DNA from: Promethearchaeota archaeon
GTDB lineage: Archaea; Asgardarchaeota; Lokiarchaeia; Sigynarchaeales; SOKP01
Assembly: GCA_019057775.1 (NCBI GenBank)
Contig: JAHLWT010000180.1
Span: 1-30,971 of the forward strand
Direction: 5' to 3'
Length of the DNA: 30,971 bases
How positions within the stretch are numbered: the first letter of the stretch is position 1; each line of letters opens with the position of its first letter. This document shows positions 23,695 to 30,971 of the stretch, one piece after another. Made by a program: the position numbers and the translations under genes. Below the pieces are notes generated by a model. That model was not told the origin of the DNA. It made no database searches and was given only the letters and a program-made list of their open reading frames with translations.

Positions 23695-25281
23695 TTAAAA
23701 ACCTACAGCTTGTCCATCTTTTCTTGGATCTGATGCTCCTAAATAACCATCATCCATTTTATAAATAAGTTGTGCGCCCCCAAATTTATTATACTGCTCA
23801 TCTGTAATTTGGTGACCTAACTTACTCAATTTAGAGAAAGTCTTCTTATTAAATCCGTTTTCTAAAATGACACCAAAGTTTTTTATCACACGCCATCTAG
23901 GGGCATCTATTGCAGCTTGAGGATTTTGTCCGTATTCAAAGATTCGAGTCATAATTTGAGCATGTCCTTGTGGTTGCATTGCACCTCCCATAACACCAAA
24001 ACTCATTATAGGACTGTCCTTAAAAGAGACAAATGCGGGAATAATAGTATGGAATGGGCGTTTATTAGGAGCAACCTGATTAGGGTGACCTTGTTTTAAA
24101 GAAAAGAGATTACCACGATTTTGAAGACTTATCCCTGTTCCAGGGATTACTATCCCTGATCCAAAACCAAAGTAGTTTGATTGGATAAAAGATACCATCA
24201 TCCCTTCCTCATCTGCAGTAGTAAGATAAACAGTATCACCATTTTTGGGCATTCCAAATTCAAAACTTTGAGCTTTCTCTAACTTTATTAGATTAGCTCT
24301 CTCCTCTAAATAATTTGGTTTAATTAAAAGAGAGTGATCAAATTCTAATGATTTAGGATCGGAAAGATAGTGGTATATATCAGCAAAAGCTAATTTCATC
24401 GCTTCAATCTGAATGTGTATTGATTCTGCAGAATCTGGTTCATAAGAGCTGATATCAAACTGTTTGAGGATTCCGAGCATAATCAATGCTGCTAAACCTT
24501 GGCTATTTGGGGGAATTTCATGTAGATCAACCTGTTTAAAATTCATACGTAAGGGTTTTACCCAAGATGCTCGGTGTTTTTCTAGATCTTCTAGACTCAT
24601 TAATCCTCCTGTTTGTTCCGCAAAAGAGATAATTTTTTTCGCTAAGATACCACTATAAAACTCTACGCCATCAGTTTCTGCTATAAGTTTCAAGGTTTTA
24701 GATTGATAAGGTGGGCAAAATAATTCCCCTGCTTTAGGTGCTTTTCCATTTTGAAGAAACTCCTTTCTAAATTCAGGAAACTTCCGATAAATCGTAGGAG
24801 CAGATTCCCACACTTGAGCCGTTATAGGAGATACAAAAAATCCTTTTTTAGCATATTCAATTGCAGGTTCAAATAGGTCTTTGAAAGGTAATTGACCAAA
24901 TTTTTGTGATAGCTCAACCCACGCAGAAACCGCCCCCGGGACTGTTACAGAATCCCAACCAAAAAGAGGCATCTTTTTATATCGTGAGAAATGTTCATAT
25001 GTCCATCTCAAAGGGGATCTCCCAGAAGCATTTAAACCAATAACTCGTTTCCCGTCCCATAATATGGCAAATGCATCACTACCAATTCCGTTCATAGTAG
25101 GTTCAACAACAGTTAGTGCAATAGCAGATGCTATCGCAGCATCTACAGCATTCCCTCCATTTAACATCATCCTAAGTCCTGCCTGAGATGCTAAAGGCTG
25201 AGATGTTGACACAATATTATTTGCTAATATAGGCATTCTTTTAGAAGGATAGGGAAAATTCCACTTAAAGTTTGTTTCCAA
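23695..25281 (-). CDS. gamma-glutamyltransferase-family enzyme (Ntn hydrolase)
   Basis: The 528-residue protein has the whole family pattern: MLNGGNAVDAAIASAIAL and PTMNGIGSDAF early, and the self-cleavage site GDTVYLTTADEEG near residue 350. Thr350 lies seven residues before the conserved Asp, as the nucleophile does in E. coli GGT. SGIVIPGTGISLQNRG and MGGAMQPQGHAQ complete the small subunit. GGT enzymes move or hydrolyse gamma-glutamyl groups. No signal peptide is present, unlike secreted GGT. The TTG start (25279-25281) is tentative. It precedes the Fe-S genes in transcription order, separated by about 97 bases. Confidence 0.9.
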   Translation of the reverse strand: METNFKWNFPYPSKRMPILANNIVSTSQPLASQAGLRMMLNGGNAVDAAIASAIALTVVEPTMNGIGSDAFAILWDGKRVIGLNASGRSPLRWTYEHFSRYKKMPLFGWDSVTVPGAVSAWVELSQKFGQLPFKDLFEPAIEYAKKGFFVSPITAQVWESAPTIYRKFPEFRKEFLQNGKAPKAGELFCPPYQSKTLKLIAETDGVEFYSGILAKKIISFAEQTGGLMSLEDLEKHRASWVKPLRMNFKQVDLHEIPPNSQGLAALIMLGILKQFDISSYEPDSAESIHIQIEAMKLAFADIYHYLSDPKSLEFDHSLLIKPNYLEERANLIKLEKAQSFEFGMPKNGDTVYLTTADEEGMMVSFIQSNYFGFGSGIVIPGTGISLQNRGNLFSLKQGHPNQVAPNKRPFHTIIPAFVSFKDSPIMSFGVMGGAMQPQGHAQIMTRIFEYGQNPQAAIDAPRWRVIKNFGVILENGFNKKTFSKLSKLGHQITDEQYNKFGGAQLIYKMDDGYLGASDPRKDGQAVGF

Positions 25282-25327
25282 GATTCAAACCTGTCAATTT
25301 ATTATGGTTAAGAATTTAAATTAAAAT

Positions 25328-26248
25328 TTAATTAAGGTGTTCAGATTTACGAAGGTGTTCCATCATTCCTGAGCCAATTTCACCCGTATCTAAATTCTTC
25401 ATTAATACCATTTGTTCAAAGAGTTCTGTATAGCCTCCTTCAAAATATCTGACAAATCTTATAAACGAATTTTGTTTAATCCTTTTAGATTTTATGGTAA
25501 ATTCATTACCATCTGCATCAGTGATTAAGTAAGTAGCTGAAAGTGGACTTCGGAATTGATCATTATCATCAATTGTTTGTATTTCTAGTTGGGAAATAGG
25601 AGAATTTCCTTGGTTATTTGAAGTGTGACCAGATAAATCAACTTTTTCATCAATATAGTCTTTCCTAAATGTACATGACCAATCTTTAAATTGGAAATGA
25701 CTAGCGTACCATTTATCAAATTGATGCCAATCTCGATAACCCCAACTTTTATCCCGCTGTCCATATCCAGAAATTTCAAACTTTTTACCATTTCTTAAGA
25801 CCAATTTTCCCGTCACTAGTCCTGAAGCTTCAAAATGTTGATGCCAAGAAGCAGAAGAATCTATCCCAAAATTATAATTTGGAAACCTAGTTTCAAATAT
25901 GATATGAAATTTCAATTTTCGAGATTTATATAGAACTTGCCATTTTTTAAAAGGTTCGATTAATTTGTAGGAAAGCTTTTTTTCAGTTAACATCGTATTT
26001 ATATCATCCTCGTAATTAAGAAGTTTAGGCTCTTTATAATAGACCTCATTTCTATCCTTTAGGAAAAGGAGAAATACAAATTCTCGTTTTCTTTCGTTAG
26101 GGACAATACCTATAGTGGAAAATCCGGAAATTTTGTTCTGCAAATCAACCCAGTTAAAATAATATGATTCTCGCCATTTTAATTCTTCTGTCGGCTGATG
26201 AAGTAGCTCATCAGCCTCAATTAGCGGTGATTTTTCCCTCGAAACCAT
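25328..26248 (-). CDS. AttH/CrtC lipocalin-like protein (DUF7064/7065 type)
   Basis: Residues 145-185 hold the signature HFEASGLVTGKLVLRNGKKF, then ISGYGQRDKSWGYRDW, seen in lipocalin-like hydroxyneurosporene-synthase/AttH relatives. The rest is beta-rich (two six- to eight-stranded halves). These proteins often bind or modify hydrophobic compounds; no enzymatic role can be named here. It starts (ATG 26246-26248) five bases after the preceding gene ends, so they are an operon. Confidence 0.75.
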   Translation of the reverse strand: MVSREKSPLIEADELLHQPTEELKWRESYYFNWVDLQNKISGFSTIGIVPNERKREFVFLLFLKDRNEVYYKEPKLLNYEDDINTMLTEKKLSYKLIEPFKKWQVLYKSRKLKFHIIFETRFPNYNFGIDSSASWHQHFEASGLVTGKLVLRNGKKFEISGYGQRDKSWGYRDWHQFDKWYASHFQFKDWSCTFRKDYIDEKVDLSGHTSNNQGNSPISQLEIQTIDDNDQFRSPLSATYLITDADGNEFTIKSKRIKQNSFIRFVRYFEGGYTELFEQMVLMKNLDTGEIGSGMMEHLRKSEHLN

Positions 26249-26253
26249 TTTAT

Positions 26254-27411
26254 CTAATCCTCAGGCAATAAGTAAAGGGAAGGGCCTTCTCTTTTTTTCT
26301 TTCCTCTACTTCTAAGAAATCTTGGTATCCCTGGATCAAAATCACTTTCCATGAATTCTGGTACGTATTTATTCATTGTTCGTTCAGTAAGATCCCAATT
26401 AATTTCATCAGTTATTCCTACAAAATTAGTATATCGTGCGTATCCATAACAATAAGCGTAAGCTCCAGCAATTAATCTCTGTTGTTTGTCCCATTTCGAG
26501 AACTTCAGGAACAATTCTTTATTTGCTTTGATGGCATAATCATTAAACCCATCTAAAACATCAAAATTAAGAGGTCTTACATTATTTACTTCTCGTGTAA
26601 ACAAAGCAACTCCCGTTATATTCTCTGTGAAATCTATGGGTTTCGATTCGAGTGAGGCAAATTCATCTAATTCGATTTCAACATTTTTTAACCGAAAGAC
26701 AAAAGCTATATTCCGATAAGGTGCCTTTGCTTCTGTTGCAGACCAAGGAAAATGAGGTTCACTTCCATCATAAAGATGTAAAACTTCTCGAAACACTAAA
26801 CTTTCATTTTCATTGATTTTATAAGGCCCATGATCACATAGTTTTGCCCTAGCTTCACACTCATCTATATACGAAAATAATTCTAAATTAGCCATCGTTC
26901 TTTTTATTTTCATAGCTTGGTCCTTTGAAACATCCTTAATGTGATCTTTGGTCCAGTCAATATCTCCTGTATCTAGAGCAATATTCTTTTTATTAGAATC
27001 ATTTACTCCGAGTTTGCCGTTGGGAAAATATGAACTTGCTAATCGTTTCCAGAAATCCATTATAAAAATTGTCTCTTTTCTTTTTTCTTCGCTTTCACTT
27101 CTAGGATCTCCACCATTTCGATGGATTTCTCCCATTCTTCCTGCCATATAATATAAAGGAATATAAAATATGCTTAGCGCTTGGATTTCAGAAAGGATTT
27201 TCCTACTATCTTTTCCCATTTTCTCAGGAGGTGTTTTTTCTGATACCCTTTTTAAAATATCATAGAGTATATCATAGGAATTATAAAAAGAGACGCAAAT
27301 ATATGCAGTAACAGGAAATAATTGTGATTCTAAAAGACCTCTTTTTGATACCTGATAATCTACTAATTCAGATGCGTGAGCTATAAGTTCGTTTGTTTCT
27401 TTAATATCCAT
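26254..27411 (-). CDS. hypothetical protein, 385 aa, operon partner of the lipocalin-like gene
   Basis: I do not recognise the family. It appears mostly helical in residues 1-120 (ETNELIAHASELVDYQ, SFYNSYDILYDILKRVS), then mixed, with an aromatic-rich C-terminal half (WDKQQRLIAGAYAYCYGYAR). There is no signal peptide. It is the first gene of the minus-strand run, with only five bases to the next gene, so joint function with the lipocalin-like protein is likely. Confidence 0.65.
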   Translation of the reverse strand: MDIKETNELIAHASELVDYQVSKRGLLESQLFPVTAYICVSFYNSYDILYDILKRVSEKTPPEKMGKDSRKILSEIQALSIFYIPLYYMAGRMGEIHRNGGDPRSESEEKRKETIFIMDFWKRLASSYFPNGKLGVNDSNKKNIALDTGDIDWTKDHIKDVSKDQAMKIKRTMANLELFSYIDECEARAKLCDHGPYKINENESLVFREVLHLYDGSEPHFPWSATEAKAPYRNIAFVFRLKNVEIELDEFASLESKPIDFTENITGVALFTREVNNVRPLNFDVLDGFNDYAIKANKELFLKFSKWDKQQRLIAGAYAYCYGYARYTNFVGITDEINWDLTERTMNKYVPEFMESDFDPGIPRFLRSRGKKKREGPSLYLLPED

Positions 27412-27537
27412 AAAAATAATTTCATCCTAATTGTATTTAATTATTTATACTTGAACCTCTTACATTTAATAAAATTTAAGTAAAATACAAAAAAATTAAA
27501 ATTTAATGAATAGGAATTAATTAAGATTTTGAATAAT

Positions 27538-27891
27538 ATGGAGAAAATTGGTGAAGGGTTATCTTGTTCAACAAAGACAGAGGTTACCGGGGAATTAGTA
27601 TATGTTCAAACCATTCAGGACGTTATTAGTTTATTTGATAATGCTAGTGGGAAAATCTGTATTGTTGATGATGCTGGAATAACAACACTTAGCCCAATTC
27701 TCTCTGAATTATCTGGAACGGTATGTACTACTGGTTCAGCTGGTTCTCATCTAGCTATTGTGTCAAGAGAATTTGGAATTCCAAACATAATGGGTATAAA
27801 TTTTTTATCTGATGACATTGCTTCTTTAAACGGTAAAAAAGGGAAAATTGTTCATGATGGAGAAGATAAAGGAATTTTATACCTACTTTAA
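27538..27891 (+). CDS. PEP-utilising phosphohistidine (mobile) domain protein
   Basis: About 117 residues make up a single swivelling domain. SGTVCTTGSAGSHLAIVSRE followed by FGIPNIMG is the phosphohistidine loop of pyruvate phosphate dikinase, PEP synthase and rifampin phosphotransferase (T-x-G-G-x-x-S-H-x-A-I-V-x-R-E), with His74 counted from the TTG 27529 start. ATG 27538 is an alternative start. In those enzymes this domain carries phosphate between the ATP-grasp and substrate domains; here it is a separate gene, 43 bases before its ATP-grasp partner. Confidence 0.85.
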   Translation: MEKIGEGLSCSTKTEVTGELVYVQTIQDVISLFDNASGKICIVDDAGITTLSPILSELSGTVCTTGSAGSHLAIVSREFGIPNIMGINFLSDDIASLNGKKGKIVHDGEDKGILYLL

Positions 27892-27934
27892 TTATCTCAA
27901 TTTACTCAATGTGCATAGTTTTTACTCTTAAAAA

Positions 27935-28912
27935 ATGAATTATGTAAACTTATTTACTAAGAGCCAACCAAATCCTTCTCTGTTTGGTGGAAAAGGATCT
28001 AATCTAATTAAATTAATAAAATTTGGATTTAATGTTCCTTCAGGATTCATCATAAATACAAATGCCTATGTTAAATTCCTTGAATCTTCCCAGATAAAAC
28101 ACCAAATTCATCAAACGTTATCTGAGGATTATAATCCTAAAGATGTTATTCAATTTTCTCAAAAAATTAAAAATCTCTTTCTTAAATCACCTATTCCTCA
28201 AGAAATAGTTGATGAAATCAGTAGACATTATCAGAATTTGTGTGAAGAATCTGGAAGGAACTCCTCCTATTCTGTTAGATCATCAGCAAATATCGAAGAT
28301 TCAAAGAATTTTTCATTCGCAGGACAAGCTGAGAGTTTTCTGAATAACAAAACTCTGGAAGAAATCTTAGCTTCGATAAAAAATTGTTGGATTTCACTTT
28401 TTTCTCCACAAGCTTTATTATACTTCTTTCAAATAAAAAAAACTGATGTTAATTTATCATTAAATAAATTGAAGATGGCAGTTGTCATTCAAAGAATGAT
28501 TAATTCTGATACCTCTGGAGTATTATTTACTGCCAATGTAATCAACAATGATTTGAATCAGATGTTAATAAACGCCTCTTGGGGTCTTGGAGAAACAATT
28601 GCTAACAATTTAATTATACCTGATTTGATCATTCTCAACAAACAAAATTTTCAAATATTAAAAAGAATCATAGGTAAGAAAGGAAAAAGATCAATTCCTA
28701 ACCCTGAAGGCTCATCAACTATTCTAGTGGAAAATGAATTAGAAATACGTAATAAGTGCTCTGTCAATGAATCCCAACTGCGTCATCTTTATATTCTTGG
28801 ACTTCAAATAGAAAGTAAATTCTCATATCCTCAAGATATTGAATGGGCAATAGAACATGAGATTATATACATTTTGCAAAGTCGTCCGATTACTACATTA
28901 ATTGAGAAATAG
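27935..28912 (+). CDS. PEP synthase-like ATP-grasp domain protein (PPDK N-terminal)
   Basis: The 325 residues correspond to the PPDK_N/PEP synthase ATP-binding domain alone: SLFGGKGSNLIKLIKFG at 15-32, SYSVRSSANIEDSKNFSFAG near 112-131, NSDTSGVLFTAN, NASWGLGE and a C-terminal ILQSRPITT. All the family's nucleotide motifs appear to be kept. The C-terminal PEP/pyruvate barrel of a full enzyme is absent both here and in the preceding phosphohistidine gene, so the pair could phosphorylate an unknown substrate. Same strand, short spacing: one operon. Confidence 0.87.
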   Translation: MNYVNLFTKSQPNPSLFGGKGSNLIKLIKFGFNVPSGFIINTNAYVKFLESSQIKHQIHQTLSEDYNPKDVIQFSQKIKNLFLKSPIPQEIVDEISRHYQNLCEESGRNSSYSVRSSANIEDSKNFSFAGQAESFLNNKTLEEILASIKNCWISLFSPQALLYFFQIKKTDVNLSLNKLKMAVVIQRMINSDTSGVLFTANVINNDLNQMLINASWGLGETIANNLIIPDLIILNKQNFQILKRIIGKKGKRSIPNPEGSSTILVENELEIRNKCSVNESQLRHLYILGLQIESKFSYPQDIEWAIEHEIIYILQSRPITTLIEK

Positions 28913-28942
28913 TGAAAATAAATATAACGGAGTTCGATACTC

Positions 28943-29395
28943 CTATTTCAAAAAAGTTCTCTTACCTAGATAAATAAAAAGCTCCGAAAGTTCAAAAATC
29001 GTTAAAGGTACTATCATATTTGCCAAATTCGTACGTAACTCTTCTTTACTTTGGCCCGCAAGTATAAGTTTTTTTATATCCTCCACGTAGTCATCCATAT
29101 TTAAGAATAAGATTTCAATTTTATCTACTCCCGTTAATTCTTCTATATCCTTATCCAAATGTTCTTCGACTTTATTAAGTAACCCCAATTTTAATTTTGG
29201 GGTTAAATCATATTTCTTTATAAGGTTATTCATTTCTTCAATTATAATATTTAAGCTTAAATTCCAATCAGCATTTTCTTTATATTTTGGAATTAAAATA
29301 TCGCTAATAATAATCTCATATAGAGTGCTGGGTGCTTTTTTATCAAAATCAATTTCTGTACCAGTACTTATTTGGATCTTTTTTGTTTCAGTCAT
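28943..29395 (-). CDS. hypothetical helical protein, about 150 aa
   Basis: No family recognised. It is charged and mostly helical (SLNIIIEEMNNLIKKYDL, KIEILFLNMDDYVEDIKKLI, FELSELFIYLGKR) and soluble. I prefer ATG 29393-29395 (MTETKKIQ) over TTG at 29407. It is convergent with the ATP-grasp gene. Confidence 0.55.
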   Translation of the reverse strand: MTETKKIQISTGTEIDFDKKAPSTLYEIIISDILIPKYKENADWNLSLNIIIEEMNNLIKKYDLTPKLKLGLLNKVEEHLDKDIEELTGVDKIEILFLNMDDYVEDIKKLILAGQSKEELRTNLANMIVPLTIFELSELFIYLGKRTFLK

Positions 29396-29545
29396 CTTAA
29401 ATTTCAACTTAATTGAAAAATTTTGTTAATTCTAATTAATAAATACTACTAAGCTATAATAAATATTTTTATAATTCAGCAAATTTAAAAACGTATAAAT
29501 TCACTTATAATAAAATTAATTAAAAATCCTTGAATGATTTGAAAT

Positions 29546-30688
29546 ATGAATAAATTTGAAAAAGCTCAACAATTGCTACAAGGTTTAAATGCTGATGGGT
29601 GGCTAATCTCCTGTAATGAAGATAATGATATTCACTCTCGGTATTTATTAGGTGTGGGATCCCATGCGCGCCACTTTATTTATATTGCCTCTGATGGGAA
29701 ACATAAAGTTCTTCCCGTGGTAATGGAAGCAAATATGGTTAAGAACGCCCTCAAGAGAAAAGGGGTGGATGCGGAAATAATTCCTTGGAAAAATTCCATA
29801 GGAGATCTATTTGAAAAATTGAAACCCATAATTAACAAGTCAAAAATTGCCTTAAATTTTGGAGAAAATTTGCTCCAAGCTGATGGAACTGGATTTGCAG
29901 ACTACATTCCAGTTGGAGTATATACTGCTTTACAAAAGTTGGCTCCGAATACTGAGTTTATCTCAGCAGCTCCTATAATATATGGGCTAAGAAGTGTTAA
30001 ATCGTCAGAGGAGTTAGATGATCTCCGAAATGTATGTAAAGCTACCATGGAAATAGTAGAAACAATTCCTGATGTAGTAAAAGTAGGAATGACAGAAAAA
30101 GAAGTCATGGCTAAATTGGAATGCAAATATTTAAAATTAGGTAAATCCTCTTTCCCTGCTATTGTGGCTGCTGGCAAGAATTCAGCTGACCCTCATCATA
30201 ATAGTTCACCCGAAAAAATCAAACCTGGGCCGCTTCTTATTGATACCGGATTGATTATTGATGAAATGTGTTCCGATATTACTTGGACTTTCTGGGTCGG
30301 AAATAATCCTTCAGAAGAATTTATTAGCGCTTATAATGCTTTATTTGATGCAAAAGAAATTGCAAATAAATATTATGTTGCTAATAATCCAAGTAATTTA
30401 CCGGCTAAAAAATGCCGAGAGCACTTAGAAAAAATTGGTTTCGATCACGAGAAATTATTCTTTCATGGATTAGGTCATTCTCTTGGGTTTGAAGTCCATG
30501 GAGTAGGGCCAAGAATTAGTTGGAAAGTACCTGATACTGACATACTTGAAGAGAATATGGTCTATACTAATGAACCTGGTCTTTATTGGATAGGGAAGTG
30601 GGGTATCAGACTCGAAGATGATGTTATCATAAAAAAAGAAAAATGTGAGCAAGTTACTAAAGTCCCTAAAGAACCGGTTTTAATCTAA
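29546..30688 (+). CDS. M24-family aminopeptidase (Xaa-Pro peptidase-like)
   Basis: The C-terminal pita-bread domain holds all five metal ligands: Asp233 (LIDTG), Asp244 (CSDIT), His311 (GLGHSLG), Glu343 (TNEPG) and Glu357 (RLEDD). The N-terminal 145 residues form the creatinase-like domain. This fits a two-metal Xaa-Pro aminopeptidase or dipeptidase that removes residues next to proline; length (380) is that of archaeal PepQ-type enzymes. There is no signal peptide. It starts at ATG 29546. Confidence 0.9.
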   Translation: MNKFEKAQQLLQGLNADGWLISCNEDNDIHSRYLLGVGSHARHFIYIASDGKHKVLPVVMEANMVKNALKRKGVDAEIIPWKNSIGDLFEKLKPIINKSKIALNFGENLLQADGTGFADYIPVGVYTALQKLAPNTEFISAAPIIYGLRSVKSSEELDDLRNVCKATMEIVETIPDVVKVGMTEKEVMAKLECKYLKLGKSSFPAIVAAGKNSADPHHNSSPEKIKPGPLLIDTGLIIDEMCSDITWTFWVGNNPSEEFISAYNALFDAKEIANKYYVANNPSNLPAKKCREHLEKIGFDHEKLFFHGLGHSLGFEVHGVGPRISWKVPDTDILEENMVYTNEPGLYWIGKWGIRLEDDVIIKKEKCEQVTKVPKEPVLI

Positions 30689-30836
30689 ATAATTCTTAAT
30701 TATTTTATAATAATATAGAATTAGAACCAGTAATATTAGAGCTAATATCCTTACTTATAGAAAGAAGTAGTAAAGAACCGGATACCATGACTCAAAGAAA
30801 TTATAAAAGAGGAGACGTATTTATCTAATAATTACC

Positions 30837-30905
30837 CGCTCAGTTCTCTGACAACTGCGCTCAGGGTTAAGGGTTGAGGTATTTAGCCGATTCAACGGCT
30901 TTAGG
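30837..30905 (+). other. GC-richer hairpin cluster, possible structured RNA or mobile-element end
   Basis: After about 150 bases of ordinary AT-rich DNA the sequence becomes visibly richer in G+C. It has two perfect hairpins, CAGTT-CTCTGAC-AACTG (30841-30857) and AGCCG-ATTCAA-CGGCT (30885-30900), and a direct repeat CGCTCAG (30837-30843 and 30858-30864). GC islands in an AT-rich genome often mark structured RNAs. No coding frame crosses it; it could be the right end of an IS200/IS605-type element. The region runs off the window. Confidence 0.35.
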
Positions 30906-30971
30906 TATAAGAATAAATTAGGCATTAGAAAATCATCCTTAAAGCTATAGGAACTCCATCAATTATTCTAG

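Noticed and set aside
1..30971. CRISPR array, rRNA genes, replication origin or complete insertion sequence
   Set aside because: No regularly spaced repeats, rRNA-like blocks, origin repeats or complete transposase ORF with inverted ends were found on reading both strands.

Overview
The window looks like a chromosomal piece of an Asgard archaeon, most likely Lokiarchaeota-like. The evidence is a very AT-rich base composition, archaeal BRE/TATA-type promoter motifs, an archaeal/eukaryotic ribosomal protein eS30, a GPN-loop GTPase, a tRNA-Trp gene broken by introns, an MIT-like zinc-ribbon protein, an IFT52/GIFT-like protein, and selenocysteine decoding through SECIS elements placed in 3' untranslated regions. 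The lineage is inferred; no rRNA is present to prove it.

Region 1 (1-7353) is a selenium locus. Two full-length selD genes (187-1242 and 6252-7280) each carry an in-frame UGA at the catalytic selenocysteine (G-U-x-C-K-L). Conventional ORF calling loses their N-termini. Each is followed directly by a SECIS-like hairpin. Between them lies a third, headless selD fragment (5744-5988) with its own intact SECIS. It is joined to a Nudix-like gene that has lost its C-terminus. A 68-base exact repeat marks this junction, so it is either a real recombination scar or an assembly chimera. The DNA between the selD copies holds a hypothetical protein, a GNAT acetyltransferase, two small membrane proteins and a surface beta-helix protein.

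Region 2 (7356-12426) holds a CinA-type MoCF domain protein, a translationally coupled pair (possible RNase H-fold protein and PIG-L/LmbE deacetylase), the MIT-like zinc-ribbon protein, a TPR protein and eS30. Region 3 (12427-16908) contains a 52-residue zinc-ribbon gene, tRNA-Trp(CCA) with a canonical intron and a T-loop intron, a possible transposase remnant, a STAS-like protein, a DMT/NIPA-like transporter, an orphan beta-class DNA methyltransferase beside a deoxyribosyltransferase-like gene, and an unknown coiled-coil protein.

Region 4 (17040-20929) has the GPN-loop GTPase, a sugar-phosphate nucleotidyltransferase, the GIFT-like protein and an Lrp/AsnC regulator. After a 640-base gap holding a decayed gene, region 5 (21570-27411) has a TrmB-type regulator facing a minus-strand cluster: an unknown protein, an AttH/CrtC lipocalin-like protein, a gamma-glutamyltransferase-family enzyme and two iron-sulfur proteins. 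Region 6 (27529-30971) has a PEP-synthase-like system split into a phosphohistidine domain and an ATP-grasp domain with no pyruvate-binding part, an unknown helical protein, an M24 aminopeptidase, and a GC-richer tail with hairpins that may be a structured RNA or mobile-element end.
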